A DNA stretch of 64,000 nt from Micromonospora sp. MP36. GTDB taxonomy: Bacteria > Actinomycetota > Actinomycetes > Mycobacteriales > Micromonosporaceae. A program made the position numbers and the translations under genes. Shown piece after piece: positions 58,252 through 64,000 of the stretch (position 1 is the stretch's first letter; every line of letters begins with the position of its first letter). Where the stretch lies: contig NZ_VSFA01000025.1 in the NCBI RefSeq assembly GCF_008119785.1, positions 20,090 to 84,089 on the forward strand, read 5' to 3'. Under the pieces are notes generated by a model that had not been told where the DNA came from, ran no database searches, and worked only from the letters and a program-made list of their open reading frames with translations.

Positions 58252-58829
58252 GCACGAGTATCGATGACCTGCTGTCGTTCGACGAGGAGTCGGCCGGGGA
58301 GGCGCGGGACGCGCGTGGCGGGTGGCTGCGCGCGGCGCTGCGGATCCTCGCGGTCACCGCGGCGATCGTGGTGGTGATCGTGGTCGGCCTGCGCGCGGTC
58401 GGCCTCCAGGTGTCGCTCTGGATCATCGTGGCGGGGGTGCTCGCGGTGCTCGCGGTGCGCCGGGTCACCGCCGCGCTGTCACCCCCGCCGCCGCCCCGGG
58501 CCGGTGGCCGGGCCCCGGCCGGCGAGGAGCCGGGCACCTGGAACTGGGGCGCCCGGGACGCGCTGCGCGCCGCCATCAACGGCTGGGAACGCCCGCTGGA
58601 CTGGAGCGGCGGCAACCGGGAACGGTTCACCGAGCGGATCCTTCCCCGGCTCGGCGAGCTCGCCGACGAGCGGCTGCGCCAGAAGCACGGCGTCACCCGC
58701 GAGTCCGACCCGGCCCGCGCCCGTAGCCTGCTGGGCGAGCCGCTGTGGACCTTCCTCGCTACGCCCTCCCGCCGTCCCCCGTCGCCGCGCGACCTCGCGG
58801 CGATCGTCGCCGAACTGGAGAAGCTCTGA
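58248..58829 (+). CDS. Membrane protein of MoxR-DUF58 operon, unknown
   Basis: A 193-residue protein: an acidic N-terminus (STSIDDLLSFDEESAG), two helices (LRILAVTAAIVVVIVVGLRAVGL and SLWIIVAGVLAVLAV) and a C-terminal cytoplasmic domain with RDALRAAINGWERPLDWSGGNRERFTERILPRLGELADERL. It stands between the DUF4129 and MoxR genes, with overlapping stop and start codons on both sides, so it belongs to the same complex or process. I do not recognise the family. Confidence 0.8.
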   Translation: MSTSIDDLLSFDEESAGEARDARGGWLRAALRILAVTAAIVVVIVVGLRAVGLQVSLWIIVAGVLAVLAVRRVTAALSPPPPPRAGGRAPAGEEPGTWNWGARDALRAAINGWERPLDWSGGNRERFTERILPRLGELADERLRQKHGVTRESDPARARSLLGEPLWTFLATPSRRPPSPRDLAAIVAELEKL

Positions 58830-59827
58830 TGAACGACGTGGCGCGGGGGATGCCCCCCGCCGAGGTGGGCCGGCTGGCCCAGGAGGTGCTGGACGCGGTC
58901 GGCACGGTCGTGGTCGGCAAGCGGGAGGCGCTGGAGCTGGTCCTCGCCGGCATCCTGGCCGGCGGCCACGTGCTGCTGGAGGACCTGCCCGGCCTGGGCA
59001 AGACGCTGACCGCGCGCTCGTTCGCGCAGGCCCTCGGGCTGGATTTCCGCCGTCTCCAGTTCACCCCGGACCTGCTGCCCGCCGACGTCACCGGCTCCTT
59101 CCTCTACGACCAGCGCAGCGGCGACTTCTCGTTCCGGGCCGGACCGGTGTTCACCAACCTGCTCCTCGCCGACGAGATCAACCGGACCCCGCCGAAGACC
59201 CAGTCGGCGTTGCTGGAGGCGATGCAGGAGAAGCAGGTCTCCGTCGAGGGCGTCACCTACCGGCTGGACGAGCCGTTCCACGTGCTCGCCACCGCCAACC
59301 CGATCGAGTACGAGGGGACGTACCCGCTGCCCGAGGCGCAGCTCGACCGGTTCCTGCTCCGGGTGTCGTTCGGTTACCCCGACCACGAGGAGGAGTGGGA
59401 CGTGCTGCGCCGGCGGATCGCCCGCCGCCGCGAGGAGGCCGAGATCAAGCCGGTGGTGGACGCCGGCACGCTGCTTGCCATGCAGGCGGCGCTGGAGGAC
59501 GTGGTGGTCGAGGACTCCGTCGGCCGGTACATCGTGGCGCTGACCGCGGCCACCCGGGAGCATCCGTCGGCGCTGGTCGGCGCCTCGCCGCGCGGCTCGC
59601 TGGCGCTGCTGCTGCTGTCCCGGGTCCGGGCCGTGCTCGCCAACCGCGACTACGTGGTGCCGGAGGACGTCAAGGCGGTGGCGGTGCCCGCGCTGGCCCA
59701 CCGGATCACCCTGCGCCCGGAGATGTGGCTGCGCCGGGTCGACCCGTCCTTCGTGGTCGGTGAGGTGCTGGAGTCCACGCCCGCCCCGGCCAGCGGCGCG
59801 CTGCCCAGCTACGCCGCCGGGCGCTGA
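58829..59827 (+). CDS. MoxR family AAA+ ATPase
   Basis: A 332-residue AAA+ ATPase. Walker A is LLEDLPGLGKTLTARSFAQAL, Walker B and the Asn sensor are LLADEINRTPPKTQSALLEAMQEKQV and ATANPIEYEGTYPLPEAQLDRFLLRV (arginine finger in the last), then the C-terminal lid. MoxR ATPases act as chaperones in folding or activating other complexes, with a partner DUF58/VWA-type protein next to them. Its ATG overlaps the upstream stop as TGATG and its own stop overlaps the DUF58 start, so it is translated in strict coupling with both. Confidence 0.95.
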   Translation: MNDVARGMPPAEVGRLAQEVLDAVGTVVVGKREALELVLAGILAGGHVLLEDLPGLGKTLTARSFAQALGLDFRRLQFTPDLLPADVTGSFLYDQRSGDFSFRAGPVFTNLLLADEINRTPPKTQSALLEAMQEKQVSVEGVTYRLDEPFHVLATANPIEYEGTYPLPEAQLDRFLLRVSFGYPDHEEEWDVLRRRIARRREEAEIKPVVDAGTLLAMQAALEDVVVEDSVGRYIVALTAATREHPSALVGASPRGSLALLLLSRVRAVLANRDYVVPEDVKAVAVPALAHRITLRPEMWLRRVDPSFVVGEVLESTPAPASGALPSYAAGR

Positions 59828-61188
59828 TGGCCGACCGCCAGGAGCCGGCGAGCTGGGCGCCCACGTGGGCGCTCGGCCGGGCCGTGCTGCTCACCGGGCT
59901 GCTGCTCGTCGCCGCCGTGCTGCTCGGCCGGATCGACCTGGTCGTGCTGGCCACCCCGTTCGCCCTGGGCACCGCGTACGGGCTGCGCCGCCGGCCCGGC
60001 ATGCTGCCCGAGCTGGAGATCAACGCCGGGGACGCGCACCTGGTTGAGGGTTCCCCGATGGCCGCCACGGTCGCCGTCGCCAACCCGGACACCGTCTCGT
60101 ACGACATGGCGGTGGTCCGTACCCGGATGTCCCACTGGCTGCGGGTCGAGCGGGTCGACTTCGGCGGCTCCGGGGTGGACGTGAGCCGCTCCGGCGGTGC
60201 CGACCGGCCGTTCCTCACCTCGGTGCCCCGCGGCACCGCGGTCGACCTGGCGCTGACCGGGACGGCGCTGCGCTGGGGGCGGCACCCGATCGGTCCGGCC
60301 GGGGTGCGGGTCGCGGTCGCCGACGGGCTGCTGGTCTCGCGGGCGGTCATCACCGATCCGGTGCGGACGCGGGTCTACCCGAGGACCGAGCCGTTCGAGG
60401 CGGTCGAGGCGATGCCCCGGGCCGCCGGGCTGGTCGGCGCGCACCACTCCCGGCGGCCGGGGGAGGGCGGTGAGCTGGCCGGCGTACGGGTCTTCGCCCC
60501 CGGGGACCGGCTGCGCCGGATCGACTGGCGGGTGTCGCTGCGGGCCCGCCAACTGCACGTGGCGGCCACGCTGTCCGACCGGGACGCCGAGGTGGTGGTG
60601 CTGCTCGACGTGCTCGCCGAGGCGGGTCGGTCCGGCGGCGTACGGGGCCCGGCGTCGGTGCTGGACACCACGGTCCGGGCCGCCGCCGCGATCGCCGAGC
60701 ACTACCTGCACCGGGGCGACCGGGTGGCGCTGCTGGAGTACGGCCCGGCCGCCCGTCGGCTCCGGCCGGCCACCGGCCGTCGGCAGTACCTGACCGTGCT
60801 GGAATGGCTGCTCGACGTGCGGGCTGAGTCCTCCCCGCACGAGCCGTACGACCAGGTCTTCGGCCCGCAGTTGCTCTCCTCGGACGCGCTGGTGGTGGTG
60901 CTCACCCCGTTGCTGGACGAGCGCTCGGCCCAGATGTTGGCCCGGATGGCTCGGGGCGGGCGGTTCGTGGTCGCGGTGGACACCCTGCCGGCCGACCTGC
61001 CGGCGCCGAAGGACCGCGGCTGGGCCGAGGTCGCGTACCGGCTGTGGCGGCTGGACCGGGACACGATGATCGGTCAGCTCCGCGAGCACGGTGTGCCGGT
61101 GGTCCGCTGGGCCGGCGCCGGCAGCCTCGACCAGGTGCTGCGCGACGTGGCCCGCCTGGCCACCGCCCCGCGGGTGGGAGTGCGATGA
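59827..61188 (+). CDS. DUF58 domain protein (VWA-like partner of MoxR)
   Basis: A 453-residue protein with two N-terminal helices (LGRAVLLTGLLLVAAVLLG and DLVVLATPFALGTAYGL), an immunoglobulin-like or beta-rich region, and the DUF58 domain from PGEGGELAGVRVFAPGDRLRRIDWRVSLRARQLHVA, leading to AEVVVLLDVLAEAG, a VWA-like MIDAS region with related segments (HYLHRGDRVALLEYG). DUF58 proteins act with MoxR. TGATG overlap with the upstream gene, and ATGA overlap downstream. Membrane assembly or envelope function is likely by family, substrate unknown. Confidence 0.92.
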   Translation: MADRQEPASWAPTWALGRAVLLTGLLLVAAVLLGRIDLVVLATPFALGTAYGLRRRPGMLPELEINAGDAHLVEGSPMAATVAVANPDTVSYDMAVVRTRMSHWLRVERVDFGGSGVDVSRSGGADRPFLTSVPRGTAVDLALTGTALRWGRHPIGPAGVRVAVADGLLVSRAVITDPVRTRVYPRTEPFEAVEAMPRAAGLVGAHHSRRPGEGGELAGVRVFAPGDRLRRIDWRVSLRARQLHVAATLSDRDAEVVVLLDVLAEAGRSGGVRGPASVLDTTVRAAAAIAEHYLHRGDRVALLEYGPAARRLRPATGRRQYLTVLEWLLDVRAESSPHEPYDQVFGPQLLSSDALVVVLTPLLDERSAQMLARMARGGRFVVAVDTLPADLPAPKDRGWAEVAYRLWRLDRDTMIGQLREHGVPVVRWAGAGSLDQVLRDVARLATAPRVGVR

Positions 61189-61757
61189 CCGAGCTCGTGG
61201 AAGGACTGAACGAGCGGGTCCGCGCCCTTCGGTACGCGGTCCGCCGGATCAGCCTCACGCCGCTGCTGGTCCGCGCCGGTGTCTTCCTCAGCGTGCTGGT
61301 CGGCTTCCTGGTCGCGTACCCGGTGCAGGCCTTCACCCCACGGTCGGTGCTGGCCCTCACGGTGGTGGCGGTGCTGCCGGCGGTCGGGCCGCGCCGGATC
61401 TGGCCGACCTTCGCGGCGCTGGTCACGGTCGGTGGTTGGCTGCTCGCCACCCTCGGGTACGGGCGGCCGCTGGCGCTGTGGCGGCTGCTCGCCGTGGCGG
61501 CCCTGCTCTATCTGGCGCACACGCTCTGCGCGCTGGCCGCGCTGCTGCCGTCCAACGCGCTGGTCGACCCGGATCTGGTGCTGCGGTGGCTGGCCCGGGC
61601 AGGCGGGGTGGTGCTCGCGAGCGCGGTGCTCGGCATCGTGCTGGCCTGGCTCGGTGGGCTCGGTGGGGACCGTGGTTTCCAGGCGGCCACCGTGGCCGGG
61701 CTGCTCGTGGCGGTGGGTCTCGCCGCGCTGCTCAGCTTTCTCCTGCGTCGCAAATAA
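61185..61757 (+). CDS. Polytopic membrane protein, last gene of MoxR operon
   Basis: A 190-residue protein with about five helices (LLVRAGVFLSVLVGFLVAYPVQAF, SVLALTVVAVLPAVG, TFAALVTVGGWLLATLGYG, LLAVAALLYLAHTLCALAALLPS, GVVLASAVLGIVLAWLGGL). ATG 61185 overlaps the DUF58 stop (ATGA). Position and coupling put it in the DUF4129-MoxR-DUF58 system, perhaps as a membrane subunit. No family recognised. Confidence 0.82.
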   Translation: MTELVEGLNERVRALRYAVRRISLTPLLVRAGVFLSVLVGFLVAYPVQAFTPRSVLALTVVAVLPAVGPRRIWPTFAALVTVGGWLLATLGYGRPLALWRLLAVAALLYLAHTLCALAALLPSNALVDPDLVLRWLARAGGVVLASAVLGIVLAWLGGLGGDRGFQAATVAGLLVAVGLAALLSFLLRRK

Positions 61758-61773
61758 CGGGACGTCGCGGGAC

Positions 61774-61809
61774 GTTGTGCAGGTCACAGGGGTTGTGCTC
61801 CGTCACAAC
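61774..61809. promoter_or_regulatory. Tandem dyads upstream of ndh
   Basis: GTTGTGCAGGTCACA (61774-61788) and GTTGTGCTCCGTCACAAC (61792-61809) are near-copies; the second is an inverted repeat GTTGTG-N6-CACAAC. They lie 51-86 bp upstream of the ndh start. The half-sites resemble Rex and CRP sites, but the spacing (N5-N6 between TTGTG and CACA) fits neither well. Confidence 0.45.
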
Positions 61810-61859
61810 GGGGGGTCTCGAACGGGATTAGTCAAGCCGCCGGGGGAAAGATAGATGAC

Positions 61860-63188
61860 GTGAACCCGAAGCGGATCCTTGTCGTGGGTGCCGGGCACGT
61901 GGGCCTGTACGCCGCTCTGCGCCTGTCCAAGAAGCTGAGCTCCCGTGAGGCCGAGGTCATCGTCGTCGACCCGCAGCCGCACATGACCTACCAGCCGTTC
62001 CTCCCGGAGGCCTCGGCGGGCAACATCTCGCCCCGGCACGCGGTGGTGCCGCTGCGGCGGGAGTTGCGGCGGTGCACGGTGGTGGCGGGTGCGGTCACCC
62101 GGATCGACCACGACCGGAAGACCGCGATCGTGCAGCCGATCAGCGGCCCGACCCGGGAGATCCAGTACGACCACGTGGTGGTCGCCCCCGGCTCGGTCTC
62201 CCGCACCCTGCCGATCCCCGGGCTGCACGAGCACGGCATCGGGTTTAAGACCATCGGCGAGGCCGTCTTCCTGCGCAACCACGTGCTGGACCGGCTCGAC
62301 GTGGCGGCCGTCACGACCGACCCGGAGGTCCGCCGGCGCGCGCTCACCTTCGTCTTCGTCGGCGGCGGCTACGCCGGCATCGAGGCGCTGGCCGAGATGG
62401 AGGACATGGCCCGGGACGCGCTGCGCTACTACCCGGAGCTGAAGCCGGAGGACATGCGCTGGGTCCTGGTCGAGGCCACCCAGCGGGTGCTGCCGGAGGT
62501 CGACCGGGACATGGGCGCCTACACGGTGCAGCAGCTGCTGAAGCGGAACATGGACATCCGCCTGGACACCCGGCTCGAATCCTGTGTCGACGGGGTGGTC
62601 AAGCTCTCCGACGGCGACAGCTTCCCCGCCGACACGATCGTCTGGACGGCCGGCGTGAAGCCGTCGCCGATGCTGGACGCCACCAACTTCCCGCGCGACG
62701 AGCGCCGCCGGGTCACCTGCGTGCCCACCCTGCAGATCGTGGACGGCGACCGGGTGGTCGAGGGCGCGTGGAGCGCGGGTGACTGCGCCGCCGTACCGGA
62801 CCTGACCAAGGAGCCGGGCAACTTCTGCTCGCCCAGCGCCCAGCACGCGGTCCGGCAGGCCGCCCGGATGGCCGACAACATCGCGAACGTGATCCGGGGC
62901 CGCGAGCCGGTCAACTACAAGCACAAGCACGCGGGCAGCGTGGCCAGCCTCGGCCTGCACAAGGGCGTGGCCCAGGTCTATGGCGTGAAGATGACCGGCT
63001 GGCCGGCCTGGTTCATGCACCGCACGTACCACATGTCGCGGATCCCGTCGTTCAACCGCAAGGTCCGGGTCGTGGTCGACTGGACGCTGGCGTTCTTCCT
63101 CAAGCGTGAGGTCGTCGCGCTGGGCCAGCTGCACGACCCGCGCGAGGAGTTCGCCGAGGCGTCCGCGCCGCTGGGCGCGCGCAGCTGA
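61860..63188 (+). CDS. ndh: Type II NADH dehydrogenase
   Basis: A 442-residue flavoprotein that passes electrons from NADH to menaquinone without pumping protons. FAD site KRILVVGAGHVGLYAALRLSK, HMTYQPFLPEASAGNISPRH, the NADH site LTFVFVGGGYAGIEALAEMEDMA, AGVKPSPML, and the second FAD block GAWSAGDCAAVPDL. The C-terminus contains WPAWFMHRTYHMSRIPSFNRKVRVVVDWTLAFF, the amphipathic membrane-binding helices of NDH-2. GTG 61860 is used. Monocistronic, with a hairpin terminator downstream and tandem dyads upstream. Confidence 0.95.
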   Translation: MNPKRILVVGAGHVGLYAALRLSKKLSSREAEVIVVDPQPHMTYQPFLPEASAGNISPRHAVVPLRRELRRCTVVAGAVTRIDHDRKTAIVQPISGPTREIQYDHVVVAPGSVSRTLPIPGLHEHGIGFKTIGEAVFLRNHVLDRLDVAAVTTDPEVRRRALTFVFVGGGYAGIEALAEMEDMARDALRYYPELKPEDMRWVLVEATQRVLPEVDRDMGAYTVQQLLKRNMDIRLDTRLESCVDGVVKLSDGDSFPADTIVWTAGVKPSPMLDATNFPRDERRRVTCVPTLQIVDGDRVVEGAWSAGDCAAVPDLTKEPGNFCSPSAQHAVRQAARMADNIANVIRGREPVNYKHKHAGSVASLGLHKGVAQVYGVKMTGWPAWFMHRTYHMSRIPSFNRKVRVVVDWTLAFFLKREVVALGQLHDPREEFAEASAPLGARS

Positions 63189-63198
63189 GTCTCGTCGC

Positions 63199-63234
63199 CA
63201 AAGGGCCCTTCCCGGGGACGGGAGGGGCCCTTTG
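63199..63234 (+). terminator. Hairpin terminator after ndh
   Basis: Arms 63199-63214 (starts CAAAGGGCCC) and 63219-63234 pair over 16 positions with one G-T wobble, around a 4-nt loop, 10 bp after the ndh stop. Confidence 0.85.
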
Positions 63235-63292
63235 CCGTACCTGGTTGCCGGCCTTTCGCTGCACCTTCGACTTCCGTCTGCGGGCGCGGTGT

Positions 63293-63366
63293 GGGATGTG
63301 GCCCGCCGTGCCCGGCTCCGGGCGGTCAGGCTTGATCCCTCTGCCGGTCACGGCGGGCCACATCCC
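63293..63366. repeat. 18-bp perfect inverted repeat with 38-nt loop
   Basis: GGGATGTGGCCCGCCGTG (63293-63310) pairs with CACGGCGGGCCACATCCC (63349-63366). The GGGATGTGG end also occurs at 63658 and relates it to the family-2 repeats. No T tract follows, and no adjacent gene needs a terminator here. Confidence 0.8.
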
Positions 63367-63683
63367 CGTCGTGGGCATTCACCGCCCGGATGTCCGGGCT
63401 GCGTGGTTGGCCCGTTCGTGTACGTGTGGCACTTGCCCCCACGGCCACGGTGGGCGTCTGCGCGGAGCGCGGTGGCCGTCTGCTCGGAGCGCACCGTGGG
63501 GAAGGTGTGGTCTTCCCAGCGGCCCGAGGGTCCCTTCCGTGGAGTTTTGCCCTTTGCGTGCCAGCGAGGCGGCTCTGGCCGGGGCGTTGACCGGTCCGGT
63601 GGCCGGCCCGACGCAGCCCGGGCGGGGTGCCGCCGGGGCTTGATCGACCCCATATATGGGATGTGGCGGTGTCGGCGGCTGTC

Positions 63684-63708
63684 GGATACCGCCGTTTACG
63701 CGATGTGG
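63684..63708. repeat. Intergenic repeat family 2, second location
   Basis: GGATACCGCC-N7-CGATGTGG, the same 25-bp architecture as at 37209-37233, with only the 7-bp spacer different. Upstream GGCGGT can pair with its ACCGCC. Confidence 0.6.
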
Positions 63709-63794
63709 AGTGGATCAGCGGAGGTTCGTGGTCGCCTGTCCGAGCGTTCTGGTCGATGATGTCCGGTTTGGGAGTGGCCGGCCGCATTCTGGGG

Positions 63795-64000
63795 CCGGAA
63801 TGGCGGGCGGCTGGGGGTCGTTGAACCCGGGTGCACGGCCGAGGAAGGCCTAGGGAGCCGGGGCTGTCGGATCGGCCCCACGGAGATCTGGGGCGCCGGC
63901 ACACGGTTCCGGAATGATGGCAGGCCGCCGGTCGTTGCACATGAACACCGCGATCGAGGCACCCCGGTGAGGTGGCCGGCCCGGAATGTTGGCGGGCCGT
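63795..64000. repeat. Three imperfect copies of a CCGGAATG element
   Basis: Copies begin at 63795, 63909 and 63981: CCGGAATG, a 0-2 base variable part, GGC(G/A)GGC(C/G)G..., and in the first two GTCGTTG at the end. Spacing is 114 and 72 bp, and the third is cut by the window edge. Confidence 0.5.

Larger units (their letters stand above)
63235..64000. other. Repeat-rich intergenic region, no supported gene
   Basis: About 760 bp with no ORF of convincing codon use, ribosome site or protein character. It contains an 18-bp perfect inverted repeat (63293-63366), a 12-bp palindrome CCCATATATGGG (63649-63660), a family-2 repeat (63684-63708) and three copies of a CCGGAATG motif near the end. It may continue past the window. 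Confidence 0.6.

Noticed and set aside
61774..61809. Calling the ndh dyads Rex or CRP sites outright
   Set aside because: Half-sites fit but the spacer is shorter than in either consensus.
63326..63940. A 204-codon minus-strand frame after ndh
   Set aside because: Arg/Pro/Ser/Thr-rich, no ribosome site, overlaps inverted repeats; treated as noncoding.

Overview
The window is a 64 kb piece of very GC-rich actinobacterial chromosome with strong third-position GC bias, many GTG starts and one TTG start. Gene content and gene order point to Micromonosporaceae (Micromonospora or a close relative); the genus is an inference, because there is no rRNA gene here to settle it. I see no rRNA, tRNA, CRISPR array, prophage or insertion sequence. 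Most of the window is chromosomal core, with small accessory patches near 6.3-8.4 kb, 34-37 kb, 50.7-54 kb and after 63.2 kb.

Layout. 0-1 kb: two tandem GtrA-family membrane proteins (the first runs off the window). 1.4-11 kb: GTP-dependent PEP carboxykinase, a geranylgeranyl-reductase-like flavoprotein, a short-chain cis-prenyltransferase, trehalose phosphatase, a regulator divergent from two unknown genes, PhoH2 with a tiny overlapping upstream ORF, and a secreted transglycosylase-like protein. 11-23.5 kb: rhomboid protease, ferredoxin-NADP reductase, a TetR/epimerase pair with twin operators, YdcZ-type transporter with glpX, a DUF4245 protein, an LppX-like lipoprotein, xseB-xseA and ispH. 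23.5-37 kb: a 1100-residue secreted subtilase, RmuC, PEP carboxylase, an S66 peptidase, a PadR/FAD-monooxygenase pair and a cyclase-like protein. 37-50.7 kb: mfd, a SurA-like lipoprotein, mazG, DUF885, NudC, then eno, a FtsB-like gene, DUF501, argA and ppx. 50.7-57.4 kb: a degraded glyoxalase gene, a DUF397/Scr1-type pair, LysE, a PadR/DUF1700 operon, dienelactone hydrolase and a type-5 uracil-DNA glycosylase. 57.4-63.2 kb: a tightly coupled DUF4129-MoxR-DUF58 operon, then type II NADH dehydrogenase. The last 0.8 kb has no convincing gene but is rich in repeats.

From memory of the M. tuberculosis map, uppS-like / phoH2 / glpX-DUF4245 / xseB-xseA-ispH follows the Rv1086-Rv1110 order, and mfd / mazG / eno / ftsB-like / DUF501 / ppx follows Rv1020-Rv1026, with the two blocks in swapped order. 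Several genes serve the PEP-pyruvate-oxaloacetate node and gluconeogenesis (pckG, ppc, eno, glpX).

Most notable observations: at least ten genes carry a TANNNT -10 hexamer exactly 6 nt before the start codon, which predicts leaderless mRNAs and fixes several starts; a 47-codon ORF ends in a GTGA overlap with phoH2, in the position of mycobacterial phoAT; a glyoxalase gene is reduced to its two ends but keeps its promoter; there are matched operator/regulator pairs; two families of dispersed palindromic intergenic repeats occur; and two start-codon-associated inserts are present, one forming a 15-codon ORF that bridges two genes by ATGA overlaps.
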